Notes: generated by a model from the sequence alone, not told the origin. A stretch of DNA of 64,000 nt from Variovorax sp. YR216 (GCF_900107745.1 NZ_FNRO01000005.1:1-64000), one strand, 5' to 3'. Counted from the stretch's first letter, positions 8,694 to 18,704 are shown. Numbers and translations: made by a program.

Positions 8694-10286
8694 TCATGGG
8701 GCGGGTGCCTGGAGTGCGTTCGCCGCGGCTTCGCGATCGCGCGCAGCCCGGTCGTGCTTCAGCAGCCGCATGAACTCGGGCAGGTTCAACGGCTTGAGCA
8801 GGTGATGGTCGAAGCCCGCTTCGGCGATGCGCGCGCGCAGGCCCAGCTGTCCCCAGCCGGTGAGTGCGATCAGCTTCAGGGCGCCGCCCCAGGGTTCGGC
8901 GCGCAGGCGGCGGGCCAGCTCGCAGCCGTCCATGCCGGGCATGCCGATGTCCAGCAGCGCGAGCGTGGGGATCTTCTCGTGTGCGATCTGCAGTGCCTCC
9001 TCGCCGCTGTAGGCCACGATGGGCGTCGCGCCCAGCGAAGCGAGCAGCTCGACCAGGCTGTCGGCGGCATCGTGGTTGTCGTCGACCACGAGCACGGTCC
9101 CCTTGATCTCCGTCTGCGCCGTCCCAAGCGGCGGCTGCCGGCCGGATGAAGGGATCAGCCGCGCGAGCGGCAGCCGCACGGTGAAGGTGGCGCCCTGGCC
9201 CGGGCCGTCGCTCACCGCCTCGACGGTGCCGCCGTGCAGCTCCACCAGGCTCTTGACCAGCGTCAGCCCGATGCCGAGCCCGCCCTGCGCCGCCTTGGCG
9301 GTGCCACTGACCTGCACGAACATGTCGAAGATGGAGTGCAGCATGTCCGGCGCGATGCCGGTTCCGGTGTCGACGACTCGCACCACCGCATGCTGCGCCT
9401 CGTGGCGCGCGATCACGTCGACCTTGCCGGGCGTCGGCGAGTACTTCGCCGCGTTGTTGAGGAGGTTCGAGAACACCTGCGTCAGCCGCACTGCGTCGCC
9501 GCGCAGCACCAGCGGCTCGGACGGCAGGTCCAGCACCAGCGCATGGCCCCCACGTTCGAGCAACGGCCGGCTCAGCTCGGCCGCCTCGTCGATCACCGAA
9601 TCGAGCAGCACCTGCCCCAGCTGCAGGTCGATCTTGCCGCGGGTGATGCGCGACACCTCCATGAGATCGTTCACCAGGCGCACCATGTGGTCGACCTGGC
9701 GCGCCATCAGCTCGTAGTACTTGCCGGCTTCCGCAGGCGGCGGCTTCTTGCGCGACAGCAGCGACAGCGCGGTGCTCAGCGGGGCCAGCGGATTGCGCAG
9801 CTCGTGCGCCAGGGTGGCCAGGAACTCGGTCTTGCGCTGGTCCGCATCGCGCAGGCCGTCGAGCAGGTTGCGAAGCTCGTACTGCCGCCGCCGCGCGCGC
9901 AAGGCAGCGCGCAGCGCCGTGACCAGCGCCGCCACGCGCATCGGCCGCTCGATCACCGTGACGTTCGCGAACTCGTCCATGGCGTTCGCGATGGCACGGG
10001 AATCCGCGCCCCGCCTCGCCAGCACGAGCACCGGCACATCCGACCACGGCGGCTGCAGGGCCAGCGCGCTGGCGAGTTCGGACGTGGCCATCTCGCCGAT
10101 CACCTCTTCGGCCAGCATGATCGCGCCGACGCCGCGCGACAACTCGCTCACCAGGGCGTGCATGTCGTCGCACACGTGGGCCACGAAGTGCGCACGTTGA
10201 AGCACGTCCTTCGCCAGGCGCGCATCGCCCGAGGTCGCGGTCCGAAGAAGGATGCGCTCACCGAGCGCCGAGGTGTCCTCGCTCAC
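8694..10286 (-). CDS. Hybrid sensor histidine kinase/response regulator (KaiC-linked)
   Basis: Its ATG overlaps the stop of the KaiC-like gene by 4 bp, so the two are translationally coupled. The 530 residues comprise an N-terminal receiver-like domain (about 10-130) in which the acceptor Asp is replaced (IMLAEE), HisKA with H161 ([14 protein letters not shown]), HATPase_c (N box [12 protein letters not shown]1 [10 protein letters not shown]2 [10 protein letters not shown]), and a C-terminal receiver with D446 ([11 protein letters not shown]). There are no membrane segments, so it is cytosolic. KaiC/kinase pairs are recurrent in proteobacteria; signal and output are unknown. Confidence 0.9.
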   Translation of the reverse strand: MSEDTSALGERILLRTATSGDARLAKDVLQRAHFVAHVCDDMHALVSELSRGVGAIMLAEEVIGEMATSELASALALQPPWSDVPVLVLARRGADSRAIANAMDEFANVTVIERPMRVAALVTALRAALRARRRQYELRNLLDGLRDADQRKTEFLATLAHELRNPLAPLSTALSLLSRKKPPPAEAGKYYELMARQVDHMVRLVNDLMEVSRITRGKIDLQLGQVLLDSVIDEAAELSRPLLERGGHALVLDLPSEPLVLRGDAVRLTQVFSNLLNNAAKYSPTPGKVDVIARHEAQHAVVRVVDTGTGIAPDMLHSIFDMFVQVSGTAKAAQGGLGIGLTLVKSLVELHGGTVEAVSDGPGQGATFTVRLPLARLIPSSGRQPPLGTAQTEIKGTVLVVDDNHDAADSLVELLASLGATPIVAYSGEEALQIAHEKIPTLALLDIGMPGMDGCELARRLRAEPWGGALKLIALTGWGQLGLRARIAEAGFDHHLLKPLNLPEFMRLLKHDRAARDREAAANALQAPAP

Positions 10287-11770
10287 GATGATGCGCTCGC
10301 TCCGTCCACCATGACCGGCACGCCGGTGAGGATGCCGCGGAAGTTCCGCAGCGGCTCGCCGACCCGGATTCCGTCGGCGTCCAATGTCAGGCTGCGGATC
10401 GTCCGCTCGTGCGCGCCGCCGCGCTTCTTGACGACCGAGATCGCCTGGCGCACTTCGCCATGCGCCTCGAAGTAGCGCAGCACGACCACCGCATCCGCAA
10501 GGTAGCTCGCATCGACCGGCGTCTGCATCTGGGCACCGATCAGGCCATGCTGCGCGCCGACAAGCATGGTCGCGACACCGGACTGCCCGAGGAAGGTCAG
10601 CAGCTCATGCAGTTGCACGATGAGGAAGCGCTCGTCCGGCATCGCGTTGAGATAGCCGTTCAGGCTGTCGATGACCACCACCGTCGCGCGGAAGTCGGTC
10701 ACCGAGGCCTGTATCTCGTGGACGAACTCTCCCGGCGACAGCTCGGCCGGGTCCACCTGCCGAACACGGATGCGGCCCGAATCGATGAACGGCCCGAGGT
10801 CCATCCCGAGCCCCTCGCAGCGCGTGCGCAGCGTGGCGATGCTCTCGTCGAAGATGAAGAGCGCCGCATGCTCGCCGCGCCGCGCCGCCGCCACCGCGAA
10901 CTGCACCGCCATGCTCGATTTGCCGGTGCCCGGGGCGCCGACGAAAAGCGTGCTGGTGCCTTTCTCGATGCCACCTCCCAGCAGTTCGTCGAGCTGGACG
11001 AGGCCGCTCGGAATCCGCGTTTGCGTCAGCGGCGGCGTGTGTTCCGCCGCCACCAGCCGCGGGAAGACCCGCAGTCCACCGCGCGCGATCTTGTAGTCGT
11101 GATAGCCGGCGCGAAACTCCTTGCCGCGGTACTTGGCGACCACGAGCCGGCGCCGCGAGCTTCCATAGTCGGGATTGAACTGCTCCAGGCGAATCACCGC
11201 GTGGGCGATGCTCTGCACCTGCAGGTCCTGCTCGGTGGCGGTGAGGTCGTCGAGCAGCAGCACGGTGCACTGGCGGCCGGTGAAGAAGTGCTTCAGCGCC
11301 AGGATCTGGCGCCGGTAGCGCAGCGACCCGCCCGCGAGCAGGCGCAGCTCGGACAGCGAATCGAACACCACGCGGCTGGGCTTGATCTTGTCGACCTCCG
11401 CCAGGATGCGCAGCGTGGTCTCGCTGAGCTCGACCTCGGACGGATGGAACATCGTGTACTGGTCGTCCGGCGCCAGCGCCTCCTCGTTCGGCAGCATTTC
11501 GCGCACCTCGATGCCATTCATGTCCCACCCGTGCGAGCGCGCCACCTCGATGAGTTCGACGGCCGTCTCGGACAGCGTGATGTAGAGCGTGCGCTCGCCA
11601 CGCGCGGCGCCTTCGCGCAGGAACTGGATTGCCAGCGTGGTCTTGCCGGCGCCGGGCGCGCCTTCCGCCAGATAGAGGCGTTCGGCGGTGAGACCCCCGC
11701 CCAGCACATCGTCGAGGCCGGGCACGCCCATCTTCAGAAGTGGCGGCGCCGAATGGTGTTCGTCGGGCAT
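10283..11770 (-). CDS. KaiC-like double-domain RecA-type ATPase
   Basis: The 495-residue protein has two KaiC domains: Walker A GAPGAGKTT (K43) and GAPGTGKSS (K284), with Walker B-like runs SRVVFDSLSEL and ATVVVIDSLNGY. Both domains open with the KaiC signature GVPGLDDVLGGGL and PSGLVQLDELLGGG. No KaiA or KaiB gene is present, so a cyanobacterial clock is not implied; family members outside cyanobacteria serve stress or signalling roles. It is followed by an overlapping hybrid kinase. A TTG two codons upstream (11776) sits at better distance from AGGA than the ATG used here and may be the true start. Confidence 0.9.
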   Translation of the reverse strand: MPDEHHSAPPLLKMGVPGLDDVLGGGLTAERLYLAEGAPGAGKTTLAIQFLREGAARGERTLYITLSETAVELIEVARSHGWDMNGIEVREMLPNEEALAPDDQYTMFHPSEVELSETTLRILAEVDKIKPSRVVFDSLSELRLLAGGSLRYRRQILALKHFFTGRQCTVLLLDDLTATEQDLQVQSIAHAVIRLEQFNPDYGSSRRRLVVAKYRGKEFRAGYHDYKIARGGLRVFPRLVAAEHTPPLTQTRIPSGLVQLDELLGGGIEKGTSTLFVGAPGTGKSSMAVQFAVAAARRGEHAALFIFDESIATLRTRCEGLGMDLGPFIDSGRIRVRQVDPAELSPGEFVHEIQASVTDFRATVVVIDSLNGYLNAMPDERFLIVQLHELLTFLGQSGVATMLVGAQHGLIGAQMQTPVDASYLADAVVVLRYFEAHGEVRQAISVVKKRGGAHERTIRSLTLDADGIRVGEPLRNFRGILTGVPVMVDGASASS

Positions 11771-11873
11771 GGACAAGGCGGGATCCTTTCCTCGGTTGCG
11801 ACCCGAAAAAAGTAGCACGCACCTCGCGCTGCCGCTATTCGCACGATGTTGTTGAGTCGCGTAGGGCGGTTCC

Positions 11874-11916
11874 TACGAAAATCGCGCGCCGCGGGAAATC
11901 CCCGCGCGCGGCGCGC
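11874..11916 (-). terminator. Probable Rho-independent terminator of the 11923-12675 gene
   Basis: Read on the minus strand just after the stop codon, a very GC-rich hairpin (11883-11915; arms built on CGCGCCGCGGG with a small bulge) is followed by GATTTTCG. The stem is strong, but the T-tract is only four bases. Confidence 0.55.
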
Positions 11917-11922
11917 TCGCGT

Positions 11923-12675
11923 TCAGGCCACGGCGGTCGAGTAGCGCTCCAGCAGGGCCTGCACCTGGGTTTCCATCTCGTCGAAACGAGCGATCGCCTC
12001 CTCGCGCTCCACGCGCAGCCAGCGCAGGCGCTGGCTGGCATCCGACCACATGCGGCTCTCGCCCTCGTCGGCCAGGAAGCGCAGCGGAAAACGCACCGTG
12101 CGGGTGACGACACGCGACCCCGCCCGGCGTGCCCTGCGTTCGACCACCGCGACGAGTTCGTCGCCCTCGACGCGGCAGGCGAAGAGCGAGTCGCGCGCAG
12201 GGTCGAGCGGCCGGAACCGCGTGTCGTAGTGTTCGCCGTTGCCGGCCGCCAGCCATTGCGGCCGGAAAAGTTCGCGATGCATCCGCATGCGGCTGAAGAG
12301 CTTCGCGCCCAGCCAATCGAGCAGCTCGTGGCGCCTTGCGGTGCTCGCGCTCCCCTTGCCGCGCAAGCGGTCGAGTTCGAGCAGTCGGTCCATGAAGGCG
12401 GAAGCCTCGAGCCCCTCGCCCTTCGGCAGCACCGGGCGACTCGCTGCCAGCGCGCGCGAGAACGGCGCCTGCGACTTCGTCGGCGGCCAGTCGGTGCCGG
12501 CCCGCAGGTGCGCGTGCAATGCGCTGCGCGCGGACGGCGGCCGCGACGGGATGGCAGCGACCGGGGCGCGCGAAACCCGCGACGCCCTCTTGTTGAACAG
12601 CCAGCCCTCGCCCATCAGGAACCTCAGCAGGCTCCGGGGACCGGCAAGTGTCGTTTCAGAAGAAGCATTCAACAT
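11923..12675 (-). CDS. Hypothetical protein, Arg-rich, cytosolic
   Basis: Not recognised. The start at MLNASSETTLAGP has GGAGAGAGG seven bases upstream. The 250-residue product is basic, with a Ser/Arg/Pro-rich N-terminal 85 residues and a better-ordered C-terminal half containing HELLDWLGAKLFSRMRMHRE and WSDASQRLRWLRVEREEAIA, ending in a predicted helix EEAIARFDEMETQVQALLER. No signal peptide or membrane helix. It is divergent from the alpha-CTD-repeat protein and upstream of the KaiC-like gene, separated from it by a likely terminator. Confidence 0.7.
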   Translation of the reverse strand: MLNASSETTLAGPRSLLRFLMGEGWLFNKRASRVSRAPVAAIPSRPPSARSALHAHLRAGTDWPPTKSQAPFSRALAASRPVLPKGEGLEASAFMDRLLELDRLRGKGSASTARRHELLDWLGAKLFSRMRMHRELFRPQWLAAGNGEHYDTRFRPLDPARDSLFACRVEGDELVAVVERRARRAGSRVVTRTVRFPLRFLADEGESRMWSDASQRLRWLRVEREEAIARFDEMETQVQALLERYSTAVA

Positions 12676-12891
12676 GCACAACCTCTCTCCATCAGCTTTT
12701 CCGGGGTCTGTCCCGACCGCATCCAATTGCCTCGGGGACCCCGCTTTCGATGAGAGCTAGGCTATCCGAAGGCACGCGAAACGAATTCGGCGAGGTCCGA
12801 TGGAAATACCGCTGAGTTCGACCGATTGGTTCAAATTCCAGTCAGTCCCCGTTCAGTCCATCCATGCACCAAAGGGCAATTGACGCGGCGG

Positions 12892-13977
12892 ATGGCCGAT
12901 CCGAGACTGCATCCGTCTGCGGCGTCCTCTTCGTCACGCCGAGCAGAGGGAAAGAGGCCCGCCGGGGCAGATCGGAGCACACCTATTCCGACGCGCACGA
13001 TTCGAACAATCAACGACCTGGCGCAGTTGCCAGACAGCGAGCTGCAAGCCTGCCTGAGTGCATTGCGCAAGGCGGTGGTGGAGGCCAAGCGCATCCACGC
13101 CGTTTCGCAACGCGAAGGCATGGTGACGGGGGAGACGCCTTTCGTCTTCTCGTCCTTCAACTGGCGCCCGAAGGCTGCCCAGCGGCTTGATACGCCCCTT
13201 CTCGGTCCTGAAACGCCCATCGAGGAAATCCCCCTTCGAGCGAGTGTTCACCAAGTCCTGAAAGAGCTCGGCATCTTTCGCATCGAAGACTTGTCCGCCA
13301 TCAGCGAAAGCGAGCTTTTGAGCGAGGAGTCCATCGGGCGCGGCACCATCACCCGGCTGCGCGAAGCCCTCGCGCAAGCTGGAATGGCGTTTTCGCCAGA
13401 CCCGGACGCCACGCGGCGTGCTCTCGATCAAACCAGGGCCGTGCTCGCGCTCTCTCCGGAAGCCCGGGCTTCGGCGCTCAGGGGCTTGAAGGACTCATCG
13501 CCGCTCTCATCCCTCGGCCTCAAGCCGACGACGCTCACGCGGGCACTGGGCGGCGGCCACCTGACCGTGGGCGCACTGCGAAAGCTTTCGCTGACGATGA
13601 TTTGCGAGAGCTTCGGCAAGCGGGAAGCGCGCGAGGTCTATGAGGCCTTGATGCTGACGGACCGCCCGTTTGCCGGGTCGGCAACACCCCTGGACCTCTG
13701 GCGTCATGGGCTGGTCGAGACCCACGAACTGGCGGCCCCCACCGCTGCGCACGCCCCGGTGGAAGAGTTGCGACCGTGGCTGGGGACGTCGGTCGATGCG
13801 TTGCAGGCGCGTGGCATCCACACCTTGGGCGCGTTGCGCAGCTTGGTCGCGCGCCAGGAAGTGACATCGTCTCGAGAATTCGGGCGTACGACCACCGATC
13901 GCATCTTTGCTTTTCTCGATGCGTATGTCGTGGCTCCGCCTTATCGCCGCGGGGCGATTCACCGCGCCGCGCGATAG
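12892..13977 (+). CDS. Protein with three RNA-polymerase alpha-CTD-like (HhH) repeats
   Basis: From MADPRLHPS the product is 361 residues; a TTG at 12826 in frame is an alternative start, and neither has a strong ribosome site. After a disordered N-terminus, three segments resemble the RpoA C-terminal helix-hairpin-helix domain: about 108-168 (VHQVLKELGIFRIEDLSAIS), about 205-255 (LSSLGLKPTTLTRALGGGHL) and about 293-350 (VDALQARGIHTLGALRSLVA). Alpha-CTDs bind UP-element DNA and activators, so a DNA- or polymerase-linked role is inferred, not shown. It converges on the hybrid kinase at 14011. Confidence 0.66.
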   Translation: MADPRLHPSAASSSSRRAEGKRPAGADRSTPIPTRTIRTINDLAQLPDSELQACLSALRKAVVEAKRIHAVSQREGMVTGETPFVFSSFNWRPKAAQRLDTPLLGPETPIEEIPLRASVHQVLKELGIFRIEDLSAISESELLSEESIGRGTITRLREALAQAGMAFSPDPDATRRALDQTRAVLALSPEARASALRGLKDSSPLSSLGLKPTTLTRALGGGHLTVGALRKLSLTMICESFGKREAREVYEALMLTDRPFAGSATPLDLWRHGLVETHELAAPTAAHAPVEELRPWLGTSVDALQARGIHTLGALRSLVARQEVTSSREFGRTTTDRIFAFLDAYVVAPPYRRGAIHRAAR

Positions 13978-14010
13978 CACTCGAACGAAGCCGACTCGCC
14001 GGTCAGACGT

Positions 14011-17000
14011 TCACCTGGCAGCATCACGTACAAAGGCGTGCGCTCGCCGCATGACCGAATCGAGTTCCTGGCGCGCGGCCTGATAGGCCTCCAGGGTCTG
14101 GCGCTGGAGCTGCGCGTCGTCATCGGCCTCCTGATGTTCCACGACCCGGAAGGCACGCACGGCGTCGCTCTCATCGAGTTGGTGGCAGGCGGAGCACATG
14201 CGGTGCGCGAGCTGGCGCAAGGCGGCGTGGTCGGCTGCCGCCGCGGCACGGTCCATCGCATCCATGTCCGTTTCGGTCGCCGCCACGAAAATCTGCACCA
14301 GCTTCGCAACCTTGCTCGCGTCGCCATCGGACAGCTGCATGAGGCCGGCATATCGAGACGGCGCGGCCGGATCGACCGCGTCGGAAGCGGGCCCTGCGCC
14401 ATCGCGGCCTTGCCGCTGCTGGAGCACATCCGACAACGTCTTTCTCAAATCCTCCAGTTGCAGCGGCTTGGACAGATAAGCATCCATCCCCAACGCGAGA
14501 CACCGCTCCGCCTCGCCCTGCAGCGCATTGGCCGTCAGCGCCACGATCGGCAGCCGGGGCCTGCGTTGCGCGGTCTCCCGCTCGCGCAACCGCTTCGTCA
14601 GTTCATAGCCGTCGAGCCTCGGCATGTGGCAATCGGTCAGCAGCAGCGCATAGCCGGCGCCAGCCCCGGATGCTTCCAGCATCTCCCAGGCTTGCTGGCC
14701 ATCTTCGGCGACATCGCACGCATAGCCCAGCTTGACCAGCTGGCGTGTGATGACCTCACGATTGATCGGATGGTCTTCCGCCAGCAGCACGCGCTGGCCC
14801 TGCCCGGTCGCAGGTTCAGGCCGTGATCGATCGATCGCGGGCTGCCTGCCGGCGTCGATGGCGATGCGTTGCGACGCACTGCGTCCGGGTGCCGGCTCCG
14901 CACTGGGCACCCACGGGTGCAACGGCAAGGTCACGATGAAGCGGCTTCCCACGCCGAGTGCGCTCTCGCAGCGCACGCTGCCGTGCATCAGTTCCACCAG
15001 TTGCCTGACGATGGTCAAGCCCAGGCCGGTGCCGCCGTAACGCCGAGTGGTGGCGATGTCGGCTTGGCGAAACGGCTCGAACAGTGTCTCGACCGCGCCC
15101 GGATCGATGCCGATGCCGGTGTCCCGGACCGCCAGTTCCAGATCGTCTCGCGGCGTGCGCATCGCGCTCACGTGCACCTCGCCGTGGTCTGTGAACTTGA
15201 CCGCATTGCCGATCAGGTTGGTGAGCACCTGGCGCAGCCGCACGGCGTCGCCCACGACGAACTGCGGAATGGCCGCGTCGACGTGGAAGCCCAGTCCGAT
15301 CGCCTTGCGCGCGGTCTCGGCGGAGAAGGTGGCGCACACGTCTTCCACGAGACCGGCCAGCGACAGCGGCCGGCTCTCGATGTCGAGCATGCGCGCCTCG
15401 ATCTTGGAGAAGTCCAGCACGTCGTTGATGATCGTCAGGAGCGACACCGACGACTCGCGGCAGCGCATGAGCATGGTGCGCTGGTCGTCGTCCAGGGGTG
15501 AGTCCAGCACCAGGTCGATCATGCCGAGCACGCCGTTCAGCGGCGTGCGCACCTCGTGGCTCATCATCGCGAGGAAGTGGGCCTTGGCGTCGACCGCCGA
15601 GCGCGCCTCTTCGGCCTTGGTCACCAGGCTGGCCTTGAGCGCTTCTTCGTCGGTGATGTCCTTGACGATGCCGATGAAGGAGATGATGGTGCCCGGGGTG
15701 GCCGTGTCGCTGCGCATCGACAGGCTCCCGCGCACTTCGACGATGCGCTCGGCGCGAGCCTCAGGGAAGATGCGGAACTGCTTGCGAAAGGCGCCCCCTT
15801 GCTGCCGGTACAGCTCGCCCAGTCGCTGCGCCACGCGCTTGCGGTCCTGCGGATCGATCAGCGCAAACAACCCCCTGTAGGTCATCGCCACGTCGTCGCC
15901 GAATCCGCAGATCTCCCTCAGGCGATGGTCGGCATCGATGGGCGCATCGAGAAACGCCGGGTCATTCACATGGGGGGGCCCAAGAGGCCGGGTGACCGAA
16001 CGCCAGACCCCCAGGCCGCCCACGCTCAACGCGAGGTCAAGGTCGCTTCGCGATTGCTCGAGCTCGGCGAGAACGCGTTCCGCCTCGGACTTCGCGGCGT
16101 TGAGTTCAAACTCAGCCTGACGTCGCTCGGTGATGTCCCGGTTGACGCCGATCACGAAGTCGTCGCCCGCACGCAGGCGGTCCATCGACATGAAGCCTTC
16201 GATCCAGCGCACCGCGCCCTGGTCGTCCACGACGCGAAACTCGTAGGCGCCCACCTCCTGCCCGCTGCGCGCGATCCTCATGCGCGCCTTGAGCGGATCC
16301 ACGTCGTCCGGATGCAGCCTCGCAAAGAAATCGGATTCGGCATCGGCGGTGCCGCTCAAGTCAAGGATGTCGCGAGCGCGCTGGTCAAGCCGCACTTCGC
16401 CACTGGCCGGATTCCACTCCCAGACACCCATGCGCGCGGCGTCCAGCGCAACGCCGAGGCGCGCATTGAGATCCTCCAGCTGGCGCTTGACCGCCCTCTG
16501 TTCGGTGACATCGATCGCTACTCCCACGATGCCGCACAGCGCTCCCCTCCGGTCGTAGACAGGTTGCTTGCGGGACTCAAAACACATCCGCATGCCATCG
16601 ACCTCGATCTCTTCGTCGAAGGTGCGGGCCACCCCCGATTCGATGAGCTCGCGGTCCTGCGCCACGAAGCGTTCGTGCAACCCGGATCCGAAGAGATCCT
16701 TGTCCACCTTGCCGATCACGGCACGCTGGTCCAGGCCGAACATGCGCGAAAACTCGGCGTTGGCCATCTGATAGCGGCCCTGGGTGTCCTTGAAAAACAG
16801 GACGTCGGGCACCGCATCCATGATCGAGCGAAGCTCGTCGTCGTGGCGCTGCAGTCGCTTGGTGCGCAGGAACTGCAGCAGCGAAAGACCGGCCATGCAC
16901 ATGGAACCCAATGCCATCCAGAACCAGTGCAGTTCGATGGCCATGGGCTGACCGAAGAAGTAGCTCGCAATCGCAAGCACCAGGGTCAGCGCCAATGTGA

Positions 17001-17052
17001 GGACGCCGCTGCGGTCGATCACGCGCGTCGGTGAGATGGGCACGGTTTCCAT
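14011..17052 (-). CDS. Membrane hybrid histidine kinase: 3 PAS, HisKA, HATPase, REC, Hpt
   Basis: The 1013-residue protein has GGGAGGAG upstream of its ATG. Two membrane helices (about 18-35 and 41-61) enclose almost no periplasmic domain, so sensing is probably through the three PAS domains (73-185, 197-308, 339-466). The phosphorelay is complete: H499 (MMSHEVRTPLNG), ATPase boxes (NLIGNAVKF, DTGIGID, GGTGLGL), receiver D807 (LLLTDCHMP), and a C-terminal Hpt with H950 (LAHRMCSACHQLD). This is the ArcB/BvgS-type four-step relay; its response regulator is not in the window. Confidence 0.93.
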   Translation of the reverse strand: METVPISPTRVIDRSGVLTLALTLVLAIASYFFGQPMAIELHWFWMALGSMCMAGLSLLQFLRTKRLQRHDDELRSIMDAVPDVLFFKDTQGRYQMANAEFSRMFGLDQRAVIGKVDKDLFGSGLHERFVAQDRELIESGVARTFDEEIEVDGMRMCFESRKQPVYDRRGALCGIVGVAIDVTEQRAVKRQLEDLNARLGVALDAARMGVWEWNPASGEVRLDQRARDILDLSGTADAESDFFARLHPDDVDPLKARMRIARSGQEVGAYEFRVVDDQGAVRWIEGFMSMDRLRAGDDFVIGVNRDITERRQAEFELNAAKSEAERVLAELEQSRSDLDLALSVGGLGVWRSVTRPLGPPHVNDPAFLDAPIDADHRLREICGFGDDVAMTYRGLFALIDPQDRKRVAQRLGELYRQQGGAFRKQFRIFPEARAERIVEVRGSLSMRSDTATPGTIISFIGIVKDITDEEALKASLVTKAEEARSAVDAKAHFLAMMSHEVRTPLNGVLGMIDLVLDSPLDDDQRTMLMRCRESSVSLLTIINDVLDFSKIEARMLDIESRPLSLAGLVEDVCATFSAETARKAIGLGFHVDAAIPQFVVGDAVRLRQVLTNLIGNAVKFTDHGEVHVSAMRTPRDDLELAVRDTGIGIDPGAVETLFEPFRQADIATTRRYGGTGLGLTIVRQLVELMHGSVRCESALGVGSRFIVTLPLHPWVPSAEPAPGRSASQRIAIDAGRQPAIDRSRPEPATGQGQRVLLAEDHPINREVITRQLVKLGYACDVAEDGQQAWEMLEASGAGAGYALLLTDCHMPRLDGYELTKRLRERETAQRRPRLPIVALTANALQGEAERCLALGMDAYLSKPLQLEDLRKTLSDVLQQRQGRDGAGPASDAVDPAAPSRYAGLMQLSDGDASKVAKLVQIFVAATETDMDAMDRAAAAADHAALRQLAHRMCSACHQLDESDAVRAFRVVEHQEADDDAQLQRQTLEAYQAARQELDSVMRRAHAFVRDAAR

Positions 17053-17244
17053 GCGGCTCCTCCCTTCTGCCGAAGTGGGCCATCCACGTCAATCGAACCT
17101 GCAGCACGTAACCGCAGGCTCGGCCGCGCGATAGGAGTCGCATTCTTGCCGATGCTGCTGCCGATGACCAGAAGACGAGACAGACCCCTCGATTCACCCC
17201 GGCCGTTGATAAGATCCGGCGTCACTTGGAGGAAGGGCTCTGCG

Positions 17245-17721
17245 ATGCTGAGACGATTCCTGGCTTCGAGCCGCTACATCATGGTCATTCCCATCGTGGG
17301 AACATTTCTTGGTGCAGTGGGTTTGCTTCTCTACGAAGCGCTGGCGCTATCGCTGATCTTTGCCGAGGCGTTCCAGGCGCGCGCGGTTTCCGCCAAGTCG
17401 GTCAAGCTGTTCGCGGTCGGCCTCATCGAAGCGGTCGACGTCTTCCTCATCGCGATCGCGGTCTACATCATCAGCATCGGGCTGTTCTCCCTGTTCATCG
17501 ATGACCAGCTTCCTCTGCCAAAGTGGTTGGAAGTGCGCAACCTCGAGGATCTGAAGGGCAACCTGGTGAGCGTGGTGATCGCCGTGCTCTCCGTGCTCTT
17601 TCTGCGCGAAATGGTGGCGTGGGACGGCTCCGGCGACATCGCTTCGTTCGGCGTGTCGCTGGCGCTCGTCGTGGCGGCGTTCACCTATTTCCTGGTCAAG
17701 AACAACTCGCGGCGGGACTGA
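17245..17721 (+). CDS. YqhA family (UPF0114) inner-membrane protein
   Basis: The ATG at 17245 has GGAGGAAGGG upstream. The 158-residue protein has three to four hydrophobic helices: YIMVIPIVGTFLGAVGLLLY, KLFAVGLIEAVDVFLIAIAV and late segments near VVIAVLSVLF and ALVVAAFTYFLV. The conserved family core with WLEVRNLEDLK is visible. The function of the family is unknown. It is divergent from the hybrid kinase, and the accessory island begins just after it. Confidence 0.85.
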   Translation: MLRRFLASSRYIMVIPIVGTFLGAVGLLLYEALALSLIFAEAFQARAVSAKSVKLFAVGLIEAVDVFLIAIAVYIISIGLFSLFIDDQLPLPKWLEVRNLEDLKGNLVSVVIAVLSVLFLREMVAWDGSGDIASFGVSLALVVAAFTYFLVKNNSRRD

Positions 17722-17904
17722 GCACAAGGGCGGTTGGGCCCGAACGCCGCCGCCGGCGCCGGCGCGCGCGCGCCTTGAAATGACAAAAGTTATGGAAATT
17801 TTCCGCAACCGGTAGCCTCGGGGATAGTGCTCCAAAGAAGGTGCGGACGTAAGCTGGACACGCGCTTGTAGGCCACACATGCTCGGGTTGACCCGCTGTT
17901 TCAG

Positions 17905-18545
17905 GCGACACGCGACAAACTGCCCCCTGACGACATGAGGAATTGACCCCCTCCATAGCAGGACCCCAAGATGGAAGGCAACGTGTTTGACTGCAGCCGG
18001 AACACCGTTCCGCGATACCTGCGTCAGGGTGGCTGACAGCCCTCCGAGTCGCCCGCGTGGACCGGCCGGTTGACGGAGCACGCTGAGTGGCTTGCCGAGC
18101 AAATCCGCCAGCACCGCGGCAACTGCGATGTCATGCGCCAGGAACTGCTGCGCGTGCACGGCGTTGCGGTCAGCCTGCGCACGGTCGAAACGCGCGGTGG
18201 CGCATCTGCGCCGAGAGCGCTCCTGGCCCAGAGCGTGGCAACGGTGCGCTACGAGACGCCGCCGTGTGGTCAACTCCAGTTTTGCCGCCCACTCGCACGC
18301 GCACCGTACCGAACTCGCGACCGCCTCCACGCTTTCTGCCGGCACTCGAAGGTGACACCGCGCGCACAACAAGGGCAAGGACGAACGCGGCGTCGGCTAC
18401 GTCAAGCGCAACGCCATCGCCGGGCATCACTTCGCTTCGACGGAACACCTACCCAGGCCAGCGCGAAAGATGCGGTCACAACAGATTGATCAACAACCCG
18501 GGGGCAGTTCTTCATGTCCCCAGGGGACCAGTTCCCAATGCCGCT
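17905..18545 (+). mobile_element. Internally deleted IS21-family element (relic)
   Basis: The left end (about 17911-17952, GACAAACTGCCCCC then GACATGAGGAATTGACCCCC) is matched in inverted form by the right end (about 18498-18543, GGGGGCAGTTCTTCATGTCC then CAGGGGACCAGTTCCC). Between them lies the decayed istA reading frame. The istB helper gene is absent and the total span is only about 640 bp against about 2.5 kb for a complete IS21, so it cannot transpose by itself. It marks the yqhA-side edge of the island. Confidence 0.72.
18070..18450 (+). pseudogene. istA: istA transposase remnant (IS21 family)
   Basis: The frame from 18070 gives WLAEQIRQHRGNCDVMRQEL, then LLRVHGVAVSLRTVE and LAQSVATVRYETPPCGQLQ, matching the N-terminal DNA-binding part of IstA up to the start of the DDE domain. 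A different frame at 18365-18450 then gives HNKGKDERGVGYVKRN followed by IAGHHF, the typical C-terminal region of the IstA catalytic core. The catalytic middle is missing and the frame is shifted, so no active enzyme can be made. Confidence 0.75.
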
Positions 18546-18704
18546 TGATACCCGTCTCTCACGGCACCTAGAACTTGGGATCGCGCTTGAGTTTGGGTTG
18601 CATGTAAGAGGCTCGGCGGGATTGCGGACCTCGCGACCGCGGTTGGCTTGGAACGTACAAGATGCTGCATTCAATGGCGGCACGACCAACTGGTTCCAAA
18701 GCCA

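Noticed and set aside
8603..8697. Possible leader peptide [20 protein letters not shown] on the minus strand
   Set aside because: No ribosome site stands out and the frame runs into the phospholipase gene; not supported as a gene.
6176..8773. 865-codon plus-strand frame
   Set aside because: Antisense to the phospholipase D and CDF genes, with the repetitive His/Arg/Asp composition of a shadow.
10283..11770. Circadian clock system
   Set aside because: KaiC-like text is clear, but kaiA and kaiB are absent and the partner is a hybrid kinase, so a clock is not claimed.
11923..13977. Possible two-gene operon of the hypothetical and the alpha-CTD-like protein
   Set aside because: The two genes are divergent, so they cannot form one transcript.
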